Shown: one piece after another, positions 22,991 through 36,500 of the stretch
Layout of the letters: each line of letters starts with the position of its first letter
Position numbering within the stretch: position 1 is the first letter of the stretch
Source of the DNA: Amblyornis subalaris
Lineage: Eukaryota > Chordata > Aves > Passeriformes > Ptilonorhynchidae
Length of the DNA stretch: 64,000 bases
Direction: 5' to 3'
Assembly (NCBI GenBank): GCA_018881555.1
Contig: JACAXG010000069.1
Coordinates: 1,054,001-1,118,000 of the forward strand
Position numbers and translations under genes: made by a program
The notes under the pieces: generated by a model
What the model was told of the DNA's origin: nothing
Database searches by the model: none
Seen by the model: the letters and a program-made list of their open reading frames with translations, nothing else

Positions 22991-25900
22991 GCTCCATCCA
23001 GGCATTTCCATCTGGCTGGTGTGACAAACTCCTTCCTCAGTCTCCCATGACCCCACATTTCCTACAGAAGTCTTCTTGCTGCCTGAAAGTTTCTCTCCAG
23101 AGATACTGCTCTGTAGAGAAGTATTGGCGCTTAGATCCAACCCAGAACTGGTACTAGTTGCACCCTCCATCAGTTTTATTAAGTTTGTCTCTTTTACACA
23201 TTCTGGTTATTTGTCCAGGTCTTTAACCTCTACTCATGACAAATATATGCATTCGACATAATCTTTGGATCATGGTATGGTTCAAGGTATTTTTACAGTA
23301 ATGTCGTGTTCTCTGACCTCTTTTCTGGCCTATTCACCGAATACTTGTCTTTGTGGCTTTGAAATATGTAGGGCAGTATACACCCATGTACTTCATGTCT
23401 GTGAAAACAAACTCTTGGTAATTAGTGGTTTGCTATTGAGTTGGTAATCCAGCGAAATCCATATTACAACATTTGTTAGGACACTGCTGACAGCATTTGG
23501 ATTCCTGAACCAATGGACTTGCTGCCCAATGCAAGGTGTGGTGAGATAATGGGTGACCCTTGTGTTGGATCATGCTTGTTGTGCTTTCCACTTCCTGTTG
23601 CGTGAGTTCCTCCTAGCAAAATATACTCATTACTTTATTATCTTACAAGGGACAGCATGATAAAAGCCTCCTCTCCTGGAATTATTAAAAGATATCCCAC
23701 ACAGACAAACCAAACGTTGATGATCTGACTGGCCCTGGTGTCCTTGTTGGCAGTTGCAGCAGCTCGTGTGTACCTGTGAGAGAGCCACCACAAAAACAGT
23801 GAGTGTTTCCCTCTCTTTCCGTAAAGGTCAACCAGTTAATGACATCTACATGTGTAGAGAACCCCGAAGCCACACTGCAAAATCAATATAAAGCAAACAT
23901 AGTTTAGAAAATGAAATGAAATATTCAAGGCTGAAATTTTAGCATTTAAAGGAACAATAGGTAAAATTCGCTTGTCTGTTTCCCAGATGATGATTCCCGT
24001 TTTACTCAATAGGTGTCTGTTAAGGCTGGCAAAATCTCCTCTGTTAGGGAGTAAGGGAGGGAAGAGAGGAAAGCAAGGAGGGAGGCATGACCTTATTTTA
24101 CCTTTTCTGACAAAAGCAGATAACATTGCTAGATTGGAGAGACAATCCCACAGGCCACCAAATGCTCTTTCCTGAGATGATGTGCAATTTTCTCTTTCTG
24201 AACAACTCTCACTTTTAATTTTTTTGTCTTGACAAAGCCCTCAGCACTCATAGTTACTTCAGAGATGGAGAAACTTCATGTTCACAGTGGTACAAGGAGT
24301 TAACATGAGGTCAATTTCATTTTTAAATAAAAAGCTATGCTGAAGAGCAGCTGTAAGAAGAGCAACTACGAAGAGGTGTGCTATATCACTGATGCTAACC
24401 CTGTGTGTAAGGCAGGGTGGCAATGACACCAGCAAAGCACAGCACAGCCTAGAAAATCAGGTTTTGCCTGTATAAAGTGATGGACTATGCTACAGCCACT
24501 TAGCATCACACTGGAACCTTGGTCCTAGCTTAGGTTAAGTTGCTGTTCCTCCCATTTGTGCACTTCACTAGTACATTAGTTCATATAGCACTCAAAAAAT
24601 AATTGTATAAGATAAAAGGTTTTAAATATGTGGATACTAGTTGTGGAGACAAAAGCCCTGTGAAAAGCTGGGGACTCTATATGATGTTTAGTATCCACAG
24701 TAGTTGCCAGGGATGCCTCATCTCCTTTTCCACTTCTTTAGAAGACACATGGGTGATTTTGAGTTGTCATCACTCATCAACTTTTCATGGCAATGAGGAG
24801 ACAAAAGGATACAATGTCAGGTACGAAATGTCAAAACTTTAGCTTGATGCCTATGTCAAAATGGTCACCTATGAAATCATAACCCACTAATCTCTTAATT
24901 TGCTGCAGGCTCCAGCAGATATATGTGCTTGATGGTTATTTCAGAAGATTTTGCCCTTACTAGAGGGAGGCAATTGTTTTAAATGAATCCACAGGTGATA
25001 GTTCATAGAGCTGTGACAATCTAAAGAACACTGTAATTACATTACAATTTATGCAGCCATGGAATTACTGGAAACACATTTATACCACCTGTTTCAGTGC
25101 AGACAGACATAATTTTTTATTCCCAGCAGAACTATTAGTTCCTCTCATCATATTACCTGGTCAAAATACTCAGTGTATCGTTGCTCAACAAAGCAATAGA
25201 TGGGATCGATCATTTGAATTCAAATGGCAATTTATTGTGTTGTCTTTCTCTAATTACTTCCAAGATTCCTTCACATTAAAAAAAAATATTACAAAGAAGA
25301 AGAAAAGGAAAGAAAAAAAATGGCTCCATTCATTTTGGCACTGCTACCACTGAGTGCCAGCCAGCACCAGTATCTGGCAGGGTGCTCTTGAACCACTCTC
25401 CAAAGTAAATACAGCAGATGTCAATCAGGTGTTTTTCTACCCATGTCCAACCACTCACCAAGAAATACATTTTCATCTTAGACCCCTGTCCAAACTAGTC
25501 AAAAAAATTAGGTGTCCTAGCTAAACAGGAAGAACCATGAAACATTTGCCTTCAACATCTAATTTGGTAAATCTGAGTGTGTACCTGAGCTCCCTATATT
25601 CCAGCCAGGCCTAGTCAGACCTTACCATCTCATTCATGTTGAAGCATTGAACTGTCCAAACCCCATTTAAGTGATCAGGTTCCAGCATTTGCCGTATCAG
25701 TCCCATAATTGTCCAAAAGCACTTGTAGAGCCTGCAGTGCGTGGCAGCACTGGCTTTACCCTTGCAAAGCTCAGCAGGCTCTGATGGTGTCAGCCCACAG
25801 GGTTACATCATCCACCACCTGAGACACTGCAGCAGACCTGCCTCCTCCCCAGGGCTTAGAGTGAGCAACCTCCAGTGGAGGTGAGCAGAGTGGTCTGTCT

Positions 25901-26189
25901 CGAAGGTCTGGAAGCCTTCCAGGCACTAAAGCCAACTGGCACCAAGTGGCTCAGGACTATGCTTTTGCCTCCAAAACTGGTTGGCTGCATGAAAACTGTC
26001 TATTTGAAGCAGTGTCTGGATCACTGAACTCACAGACTGTACCTCAGAATTGCACTCAAGAGAACAAGGTGGATAGGTCAGGTTCATGCCCAGGACTGCT
26101 ATGTCCATGTCCTGGTGTTTGGGAATGTTTTGAAGCTTTCACCATTGCTGGCTGCGACACTGCTCCTGAAGTGATTTGCTCTTGCTGTT
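22991..26189. other. Unique sequence, no recognised gene
   Basis: The sequence past the CR1-like tail (to about 23240) may be more of the same element, too eroded to claim. There is an A-rich run at 25278-25320. The 96-codon frame at 25946-26236 encodes a Cys-containing peptide of no known family. Confidence 0.4.
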
Positions 26190-26194
26190 TAGGT

Positions 26195-26275
26195 CACCTC
26201 TGGTTTGATCTGATGCCTGTAAAAGTCAATGATTAGATGCTCATTGACTCCAATGGACTTTGGCCCAAACACACA
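26195..26275. mobile_element. Possible ancient hairpin-type repeat
   Basis: AGTCAATGA at 26224-26232 and TCATTGACT at 26241-26249 form a perfect 9-bp stem around an 8-base loop, followed by 'ccaatggactttggccc'. The layout resembles the old 'gaagtcaatgg' amniote repeat also hinted at 19640. Confidence 0.4.
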
Positions 26276-27215
26276 GATCTTTGGATTTCAGATATCTCTG
26301 ATTTGCAGGAGTATGCAGGTTGGCAAATGTCAAAAAGGGACATATGCTCCTGGCAGGAATCAGTAAAAGAGAAAGCCCCTTCCATGTATGCTATTTACTT
26401 ATCTACATATTTGACATGTCAGCACAGTGTAGTAGGCAAACACTCAGAGGAAACACGTTTGTGACATAACCTATTTTAGTAGAATTTTGCATTTACTACA
26501 GCAACTTGGTTTTGTAATTTACAGGTACAGGTCAGAAGGATGAGTTTTCAAAATGTACCCATAGAGTTTTATATTTTATTTTTACTGTATTTTAAATCCC
26601 AGATCAAAATTATCATGTTTAATTTACTTTATTCTCAGTGGTTTAGCTTAGATTTATGAATTACCTTGGATTAATTGCTGTATAGCATTCTGGTTTTATA
26701 GTGTAATTGGGTGTGTCTAAGTGCATTCCATTTTATTACTTGCTTTAGGGTATATTTTGGATGAACTGTATAATATAAAATGGATTTGGTGTTATGTTTT
26801 ACATAATGCCAGAGAAAGCACAAAAATTGCATTTAAGTTTCTAGGTTATCGGTTCCATGTCCACAAAACTTTGAAGGACAAATCTGCTATTTTCCATTTT
26901 TCTCAATTTGTTCTGAGTTTTTCTATTTCAATTTTTTCACAATAACCTTGGAATTACTGAACGTTTGTGTCAGTCAGAACAAAACTAATAGTCCACCCTG
27001 CATGATAGTGTAAATACTGGTATCATGATTTCTAAGGCCCCCACTGAAAAACTCCAATCAGAGCAGCATCTGACCAAAGCATAATAAATACCCCGCACAG
27101 GGGACAGACACTCTAGTTGTATTGGACGTTTCTGCTTTCTGGTCTTCAGAGGGATCAAAGTGAAATACTTCGCGTTAGCCGACACACTGCAATTGTGAAC
27201 ACCTGGAACTCCTGA
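26276..27215. other. Unique AT-rich sequence
   Basis: No gene or repeat recognised. Confidence 0.4.
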
Positions 27216-27218
27216 CAT

Positions 27219-28785
27219 TCATAGAATCACAAAATGTTTTGCATTGGAAGGGACCTTAAAGTTACATGCCCCCTGCCACGGGCAGGGAACCTCTCACTAA
27301 ACTAGGTTGCTCAAAGCCCCATCCAGCCTGTCTTGAACAGTTCCAGAGATGAGGCATCCACAACTTCCTGGACAACCTGTTCCAGTGTCACCACCCTCAC
27401 AGTAAAGAATTTCTTCTTAATATCTAATCTAAACCTACCCTCCTTCAGCTGAAGGCCATTCCCCTTTGTCCTGTCATAGCATGCTCTTGTAACAAGTCCC
27501 TCTCCATTTGTCTTGTTGGCTCCCTTCAGGTACTGCAAGCCTGCAATTAGGTCACCCCAAAGCCTTCTCTTTTCCAGGCTGAACAGTCCCAATTCTCTCA
27601 GCCTTTCCTCATAGGAAACGTGCTCCATCCCTTCTCTGATCATCTCTGAACTTCCTTCAACCAGTCCATATCCTTCTTATAGTGGGGCCCCCAGATGCAG
27701 CACTGCAGGTGGGGTTTCACCAGAGCAGAGTAGAGCAGACAGGCAGAGTCCCCTCCCTCGCCCTGCTGGCCATACTTCTCTGGATGCAGCCCACATTTGG
27801 CTGTCTGGGCTGAGAGTGCCCATGGCTGGGTCATGTCCAGCCTCTCATCCATCAGCACTTCCAGGTCCTTCTCAGCAGGACTGTTCTCAGTCTGTTCATC
27901 CCCAGCCTGGGTTGATACCACAGGTTGCCCCGACCCAGGTGAAGCACCTTGCACTTGATCTTGTTAAACCTCGTGAGATTCCCAAGGACCCACTCCTCCA
28001 ACTTTTCCAGGTCCCTCTGGATGGCACACTGTCCTTCAGGTGCGTCAACTACACTGCTCAGCTTGGGGTCATTTGCAAATTTGCTGAGGGTGCACTCAAC
28101 TTCTTCATCTACACCATTGACAAAGACATTAAATAACACTGGTCCCAGTACAGACCTCTGAGGCACACCACTTGTCACTGATGTCCCTCAGGACTCGTTG
28201 ACCACCACCCTCTGGACAGGACGGTACAACCACTTTCTAATCAATCTAATAGTTCACCCACTGAATCCATCTCTCTTGAATTTGGAGAGAAGGATGTTGT
28301 GGGGTACCATGTTAAAGGCTTTACAGAAGTCCAGATAAACGAATCTGTAGCACTTCCTCCCTTGTCCACTGATGCAGTCACCCCATCGCAGAAGGCCACA
28401 GAGTTGGTGACGCAGGACTTGCCCTTGGTGAAGCTGTGCTGGTGTCTTGAATTACCTCCCTGTCCTCCATGTGCTTAGCAGAGCTTTTATGAGGATCTGT
28501 TCCATGATCCTCCCAGGAACAGAGGTGAGGCTGACAGGTCAGTAGTTCCCAGCGTCCTTCTTTCTGCCCTTTTTGAAGATGGGTATAATGTTTCCCTTTT
28601 TCCAGTCACCTGAGACCTCCCCGGACTGCCATGACTTTCCAAATAGCATGGAGAGTGGCTTGGCAACTGCATCAGCCAATTCCCTCAGGACTCTGGGATG
28701 CATCTCATCCGTTCCCATAGACTTATGCACGTTCAGGCTCCTCAGGTGGTCATGAACCTGATTTTCACCTGCAGTGGTGCCATTA
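27219..28785 (-). mobile_element. CR1 LINE, 5'-truncated, dead
   Basis: The 3' tail is at 27219-27240 (tcatagaatcacaaaatg), followed on the minus strand by the 3' UTR and most of the RT domain. Recognisable ORF2 pieces: [18 protein letters not shown] and [16 protein letters not shown] (28539-28730), then SGVPQRSVLGPVLFNVFVNG (27852-28178), then [20 protein letters not shown] (27311-27643). The catalytic box is FAND (28079-28068) instead of FADD, and at least three frames are needed to read through, so it is inactive. The 5' end is upstream of the RT fingers, near 28785. Confidence 0.94.
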
Positions 28786-28789
28786 CAGC

Positions 28790-30540
28790 TCCTACATTTT
28801 AATAAATTTGTGGACCTGCGGTCAAAATGCTATTCCAATTAATCCTTTTGCAGGCATTGAAATAAAACACTGCTGAGCCCTCTTGTCTGCCCCTAATTCA
28901 AACAGGCTAGTAAATGGTGGGTTTCCTTCCAACATAACGTTGGACAGTCATGTTAAAATATAACAACCACTGCCTGGAAAGACAGAAGGCAATTTAGAGA
29001 CACCAAATTACTAGGTAAGAAGAATACAATTCACGAATCCCTGACAAACAGACTTGAAACTGAAAAAACAAATGAGTCACTAATGTTATGTTAAATGAAA
29101 ACTGGAGTGTACTGAACTGTTTGAGCTACTGTACCAACAAAGAACAGAAGTTTTCCATACAAATGTCACGAGATTGGCTTCAGCATCAGAAGTCTGACTA
29201 ATGAATCACTAATATGACGCAACTGTGGTTGATACCTTGTCTCACAACAAAGTACTAGAGAAGCATTAATTTCTTAGAATTGATTCAAAGTATTGAGTAT
29301 GAATCACTCTAACAAACAGATAAGATCCAAAATTTTATTAATTGAAGAACATGTGAAACAGCTCAAAGTATATTTTGTAGGCCAAAGGTAAAGCGAGCTA
29401 ATGAGTTCTCTCATTTATTTTGAAAACTGGAATAATTATAGTATTGTTCTACAACTTGATACCTATACTATAGCCTCTTATTAATGCAGTTTAGATTAAC
29501 AGAAGTCTGTGCTTAGTGTTAGCTAAATACAATAATTACACACTGTATTTTCTTTGCTACTTTCTCCTCTTTCCTTTTGGGCACCTGAAAAAGTTTCACT
29601 GGCAATGATGAACTGAATCTTACAATGTGTGGAAGTGCATGATGAAGCTGGCTGCAGGGGCAGACAACTGAACTGAGTATTTATGTGACTCTCAGCCCAG
29701 TATTGCTAATGTCTCCACAGGCTGGCTAACCCTGGTGTCCCCAGGGGCACAGGCGGGCTGAACCAGAGGGATTGGCACATACCATAAAATACATGTGCAG
29801 CCTACTGGGGCTCAGTACCCAGCAGGGGTTAGACCCTAAACCGACTTTGGAGCCTTTGAAAATCTAATTTGATGCTGCTTTGTGTTGTAGGTATCTAAAA
29901 GCCTTGAAAATTCCATGATAAGCAATTTGTCCATATACATCAACAAATTTGCAATAGGATCTGGACATGTGTAAACAGCAGAGACAGCATCTCAAAAGTC
30001 ATAGAGCTGCAGGAGACGTGCAACTTCAACTAACTGATTTGAAAGAAAATCCACAAAACAGTAATATTTTAAAAAGTGAAATATTTCTGAGATTCCAGAA
30101 TATAGGGATATAAAAACAAAATATCTGCTGGCAGTTGACTTTATGCTCCTGGTGATCTTTGCAATTCAGTGTTAAATTTCCATTAAATATTTGCAAGGCG
30201 TCAACTGTTTTCAAAATATAATCTTCATTACCTAATATTTACAGAGACATTTGGTCTTAAATGCTGCATGTACATTGGTCATATATCCATGCAACATGTA
30301 AGAATGAACATCTGTATAAAGGCTGTGAGGCAATGAAGATTAAATGCTAACTTTGTGAGCTTTTCATAACTCCTACCAAATCAGCTGCCCACAAACCACA
30401 GGAGTTCACCACATAAGCAGATAGAAATGTTGTTTGGAAAGGACAGGATGATGATTTCCAGTTCATAAGATATTTATCCCAAGACACATTCATTCATCTG
30501 TTGCACATTTAAATGTCTGCTTTTAGTCACTTGCTGGAGC
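28790..30540. other. Unique AT-rich sequence
   Basis: No recognised gene, RNA or repeat. Confidence 0.4.
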
Positions 30541-30547
30541 AATACAA

Positions 30548-31018
30548 TTAGAAAGAGCATCTCTTTCTAATAACAGCTTCATTCCACACTGACTTACAAG
30601 CAGTCACTGTGTAATCTAAAGCAGTAGAAACAAAGTGTGAGTTCAGGAAGTCCAAGCCACAAGGAAAGAGATTCTGCACCAAAGAGACAGCTAGCCAGAG
30701 GTAATTAATGGGGGTGTAGAGCCCAAATCCTGCAGGAGGAAAGGAAAATAAAAGACCAAGTAAGTTACTCCACCTTTGCAAGGACTGTTTGTCCTCAAAC
30801 CTGCCTGGTGGCTGTTGAGGGCTGGGGTTCATGTGCTTCCTTACCACATCAGCCACCAGACAACCTTCACTCAAGGCTTGGAGTATAATCCTGGACTGGT
30901 CCAATGACAAACGAGTTTTGGTTGTTTTTAAGAAGAAAAATAACAGTAAGAATATGAAATATCTGTTAAAGGTAGGGTATGAGAAATACTTAATTTTAAC
31001 AGTTGCAAAATTAATCAA
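30548..31018 (-). other. 156-codon open frame of unknown nature
   Basis: One of the longer unexplained open frames (156 codons). The N-terminal third is Phe/Leu/Tyr-rich from AT-rich DNA (FIFLLLFFFL). The middle, around RLSLDQSRIILQALSEGC, looks more protein-like and is followed by a donor-like GTG|GTAAGG (about 30840, minus strand). No good acceptor precedes it and no family is recognised. Probably chance, possibly an exon fragment. Confidence 0.15.
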
Positions 31019-31019
31019 A

Positions 31020-33000
31020 TTTAATTACAATAAAAAATTATGTGGGCAGTTAAATCAAAGAATACTTGGAAATCATTTATCTCAGTCTGAATGCTTTCAA
31101 ACTGCTTTCAGGCGTTTATTAGCTACCAATAGCCTTCACTTTTAAGCAATGCATAAAGTCATACACGAAAAATTACATTCTGCAGTCTTTAATTTGATGG
31201 AATTTATTCACAGACATCCTTCCTAGGATGGAACGTGTTCCTGGAACAGGCTGTAGTTTGATCTAAACACTGTCAGTTTGGGTTCAGATTGATCACTTCC
31301 AGTACGGAGTTCAGTAACAAGTTCCTGAAAGAAGAATGCTCCACCCTCAGAGACCACTATTCCAAACTGGTGCTTTGTGCTGCGGAGGGATGTGACTGTT
31401 TAACTGGATTGTGATGGATGCTGAAGGTCCTCAGACTGCAAGACTGATTTATTATGAGCTTTGCAAACTAGCCCATGGCTATGTGTCTTGTTCTGACCTG
31501 AATATTCAAGTGTTTCTTAAACACTTTTGCTGACCGTAGAATTTATTTCTGAGCAATGCTCTTGATGTCAGTATTCCTGCTCAGCAGTCTATTTAAGTGC
31601 TGAATTTGACCATAAATTAGTTTTGACTAAGATGCAAATAAGACAAGAGATTGCTTGTTTAGTAATAACAAGTAAATAAATTATTAATGTTTTGCTTATC
31701 CCTGAGAAGCTTATTTTGTGAATTTCTTACTCATGCTGAGTTTCCTATCTGTTGGTTATTGGTCTGTTGGGGTTTTTTTAGATGCACATGGTCTTACCAT
31801 ATAAAACTAAAGCACTACTGTAATTTAAAAATTACTCTGAAAATATTTTCTTTCTAGTGAAACATGATACTGGAATTTCAATGAAAGAAATTTTGCAGTA
31901 TTTAGGGGCTCTACCTGTATTTCTCTGCTAATGCCTTTATGTGAGTTTTGCTAATGTGTAGTGCTAAGCAATAAGCCAAACTGACAGGGACCTTTGGAGA
32001 AAATTTTATATTCCCCATCAAAAAAATATTGAGCCCCAAATGATTGTCACAATCCTATATGACTTCCTTATGCAAAATCATATGGAATATTTATACTTTC
32101 TATTGTCTTATCTGCCAAAACCATTGTCATACGTACCACTTTGGTCAAATGAAATAATCATTAACTGCAGCTAGGCATATTGCTGATTCCCCCCTGCAAA
32201 ATCATTGTAAGTTCTTTTCCAAGAGACAGTATCCCCCAAAGTTGGCTTTGACATATGTTCACCATTACCAGGAAGTTCTGATTGCCTCATCTGAATATTT
32301 TAGCCACCAGAAGATCATTTTGTTAAGTGCCTCCCTGCGTCCCTGTAATGTGTGTAGGCAGGTTGGTCTGTCGTCCACCCTTCCATCACAACCTACACAC
32401 TGTTGGTGCAGTTCTCCCAAGCAATGAAAACAGACTGCTCCAGTCTTTTTGCATGGTGGGTTTCTGCCATCTTCTGTTTTCCTGTGTCACTTTTTAATTG
32501 CTTCAGAAAAGTGGCCACAGCTCCCATCCATGATCAAGGCCTATTAGGTTAGGCAATGCTTAAAATCTAATCTTCTGACTCCCTGCTCAATGCTTGAAAT
32601 TTGGTATTTTTCTAGTTTCTTGTCTGTAGTCTGGGTTTCCTTTCTTCATCTGGCATGTATACTGAAATGCTCTACTTGCCAGACATTTCTTAGACAAAGA
32701 GCTATATCAACTAGTCTTTCAAAACTTTATAGTGGAATATATATGTCTGCATGAGGGAGTTTGCCTGTAAGCCTTCAAAGCATGTCACTCCAGATTTCTT
32801 ATGTTCTACCAGCTTGCTTTGGAAAAAAAAATACTAATTTTGCAAATAATTTGTTTTCAGAGCTAGGAATACTTGCCATTCTTTAAGTCATTGTCATAAA
32901 AACACAAGTTAAAAAACATCACAAAAGCCTTCCCACATAAGACTTGGAAGACCTCTTTTTTTCCAAATTGAAAGGATCCATTTCCTTTTTTTGGTGATTT
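31020..33000. other. Unique AT-rich sequence
   Basis: No recognised gene or mobile element. Confidence 0.4.
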
Positions 33001-33002
33001 GA

Positions 33003-33077
33003 AAGCAAACAAACAAACAAAAAAAAACTAAAACAACCAAAACCCCACCAAAACGCAAACAAACAAACAAAAACAAG
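33003..33077 (+). repeat. A-rich (CAAA)n-like low-complexity tract
   Basis: Imperfect AAAC/CAAA units with A-runs. The minus-strand frame across it (32909-33160) is low-complexity Phe/Val/Leu and not a gene. Confidence 0.8.
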
Positions 33078-33466
33078 GGGGGAAAAAAGCCACTACTTTT
33101 TATGACCTCTTGCATACCTGCTACTACTGGGTACATTTTTGCTTCTATAGAACCTTGCAAAAATTATCACATCTTTATTGCCAGAGATTTTCTTATTATG
33201 TCTTCCAAAAATCTTGATCAGGTGTATGTTGTTTGGCTGGGGCCAAAGCTTGAAAAAAGCAATGTGTTAAATTATTCCCAATAAAGATTCATCATCCATT
33301 ACTAACTCTGTTGCTCTGCAAGTCTGTATTTTGTTTGGCAAAGAAATTTTGATGAAGATGAGTATGGTAATTACAGAATATAATTAAGAATTTCTTCTAT
33401 TTCTAAGTAAACAAAACTGGGCTCAATACTGTTGAAATCATAAATTGGTTCTTGGAATAACTGTAG

Positions 33467-33550
33467 GTAGTACACTAGATACCTTTATTGATAGTCCAGA
33501 AGAGACTTCATCTCCAGGCAAACCTCCAGGAACAGATATGCCACAAAAAG
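33467..33550 (+). CDS. Candidate internal coding exon (84 nt, phase 1-1)
   Basis: A strong donor, AAAAAG|GTAAGA, follows position 33550, and an AG acceptor (ataactgtag) ends at 33466. The frame between them encodes a Pro/Ser/Glu-rich segment (TFIDSPEETSSPGKPPGTD, ending MPQK). The exon is 84 nt with phase 1 at both ends, so it could be skipped without a frameshift, as many cassette exons for flexible linkers are. The polypyrimidine tract is weak, and the frame is also open for about eight codons upstream. I do not recognise the protein. Its end phase matches the acceptor at 40636. Confidence 0.3.
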
Positions 33551-36500
33551 GTAAGAACCATTCTGCCTTCAAATCATGCATTGGTACTGTTCTTATCTAC
33601 ACTTTCTTCCAGATTAATGTCAAAACTCATCCAATAGTTGGTTCTCACTGCCAAGACACTTTCAACACAGTGGGCTCAAAGGCTGCACAACGTACAGTGT
33701 TGGAAATCCTTGTTTACCTTCATTAAGTGTTCTGCCCCAGGAGAACATTGGCAACAAGGAGACAGAAATATTTCTTTCCTTTCTCTTTTCCAACTTCTTT
33801 CACTTTTTAAATCTAAGGCCCAATATGCTTTTTTTTAAAAAAAAAAGTGAAGTTAGTCACATGGACTTTGATGCAGACTATTTTTGAAAAACTATGCACT
33901 GCCGAAATAGAAACTGCCTACCTTCTTTTTTAGAAATAAAGCAGAAACTGAGGCATCTCTCCTGTGTACCAGAATAAGCTATTTTAAACAGGGAGGACAA
34001 TAAGGGTGTTAGCCTGCAGATATACTACCTTCCCTGTAAATTGGCGGGTTCAAGATGCTGCCACTGCCCTTTACTTAGTTGATGCTTAATATTCCCTTAC
34101 TATGTCTCATCACAATGTCTTGATGATGAGTGCCTTTGAGACAGGTCTGTGTGTGGCTGTATGTTTAGAAAGGCCCAAGCACATACCAAGTGGTACCAGA
34201 ATCCATCTCCTGTAGTAATTTTTATTATTTGTGATCAGCTTTGTAAGCTGGGAGTGATCAGACTGTTCTGCATTTGGCTGGAACTTCAAGAGGGAATAGG
34301 CTGAGAAACTGCAAGTAGTTCCCTAGCCCGACCTTCTCCTTGGAGCTTGAGCCCTCACACCTGGCATCTGCAGAACCAGAGTGGCCCTGCTTTTACTGCT
34401 GTACTATTTGAGATATATAGGAAGTTTCTGCTCCAAGACAAGCTATAGTCTGGTGATTTTCAAAAAAACCGTCATGATATTTGATCTTGAAATTATGCAT
34501 TTTACTCAGTTTTGCAAAACTGTCTCAAATGTTGTTGCTGGTGTTTTCATCAGTTTAGCTATGGATCTTCATTTGGGTCCTCCAGGAAAGTGTACAAGCA
34601 GATGTCCTGACAGCTGAATACTCCCAGAAATTTTGCCTGGATATGCATTATTTGATTTGATTTGGTGTTTAATCTGTTGAGTGCTGTGTTGCTGCTGTAC
34701 TCCTGAATAATTACTGCCTTCTAGTCAAAATACAGATGCACAAAAGTCCTTGTTAGGAATTTGGAAAGGGATGGGTTGAGGATCTGAAATTATATTGACA
34801 GTCTTAGAAGATGTATCCTGTGCCTAAGGCTTGATCTTCCTTCAATTTAAAATAACATATACCAGGGATTATCAGAGTTGGTTGCCTTCAGTCTCAGGGT
34901 AAAGTGGATTCAGCAGGTAGAAAGGGTTTTTTCTGTCTGAAGGCCATGGCCAGATTCCTGTCCAGCAGTGACAAAAACACATAACTTGCAAACAATTATC
35001 AGAACTTTATCATATACAGTGTGCTGTACATGATATGTACATACATATGCTTGCTCTTAGATTATAAGAAAAATACGAAGCATCCATTTGCGTGAGGGCT
35101 TCTCCCAAATGTAGGTCGTTTTCTGCTATGCTCAGTCCACCCACCTCAGATGCAGAAAGAAATCCCCAAAGCATTATAGGGACAAAGCATGGCAGCCTGG
35201 AAAAGGACAAGGGCACATGAGGAACAAAGAAAAATTCACAGTGCAGGAAGCCTCCAGCTTCAGTTAAGCACCATCTATCCAAGTGTGTCCCTTCTCCAAA
35301 TGCTGTGTTCAATACCGACCTTGTCTTATGTGGACACACACCTCATGTGAACTCATTCTTATTTATTTTCCCATTCTTATGCATTTAAACCGCTGGTCTG
35401 AAAACTCAGCCTTTGTTTAGGAACATTGTCAGGGGACAATTAATTGAAATACAGCAAGTTTTCACTTTTTAAAAAAATAAAGGCAGATAAATATTCTGGG
35501 CCATATTCCAGTTTCTCCTAGCTTTTTCCATGCTGATATATTCCCAGTACTTAAATCTGTAAAACATAGACTGTTTATGCTAATACTAATCCTAGTGTGA
35601 CTACCGACTAGATGCAATAACGTGCATCGGTTCTGCATTGTACTAATGAAACAAAAGTTCATCTACAAACAGTTGTGTGCCTATCCTGCTTTACAAAAGG
35701 AAGAACAGGGGAATTTTTCACATGCCAAGGTTCATTTTTGAGGGAAGAAAGTGGCCTTGGAGAGCAGCATTGTCATGTATTTGCAGAACAGTAGGAAAAG
35801 AAGCAAAAAGAAACAAAAGCACACATTACGTGTAACAAAGGATTTTAAATTGCATTGTGTTCTGTGTGCAGCTTGAGAAAAAAAAAGTTCTTGGTGCCTG
35901 AATGATGCAGGACCCATAGCAATAAAGGTGCAAGGTGTCTTACAGCTCTGGCACCCAGCCAGGATGCCAAGGAGCACCACCCTGCACCGAACTGCAAACT
36001 CCACTTAGCCCAGCTTTTCTTCCGGCTCGAAATTCTGCAGACATCAGAGGTTTCTCATCCGTTCAGTTTCACATCAGACAGATCCAGAAGAGAAAAAAAT
36101 ATGTTTATGTCAAGCCTCAGAAAACCAAAGCATGGCAACTTCAAAAACTGTCTCTTTGAAATCATTGACGAGAACACATCAGTTAAAAAGATGATAAACT
36201 TTTTGCAAACTATTAATGTATGCCTGATTCACAGTTGCCTTGTAGATGTGTACAGAAGCCAAATGCCCCACAGAGAAGTAATGTGTTGGCTAGCATATAT
36301 CTGGTTCATATCTTTTTACCCAGCAGAAGGACAAAATTGTTATTTTGCAAGGAGGGCACTTTTCACCAACAACAAGCAGAAGAGAAAGGTATTAGTATGA
36401 CCTACATTTCTGACGGCCCTTCCACCTAAGGTTTTTTTTGGTACCTCACAGGGTTCAGTTTAGTGAAACTGACTTTTCAGGAAATACCATGTGTTTTTGT

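Noticed and set aside
32909..33160. 83-codon Phe/Val-rich minus-strand frame
   Set aside because: It reads through a (CAAA)n low-complexity tract, which gives hydrophobic repeats by composition alone.
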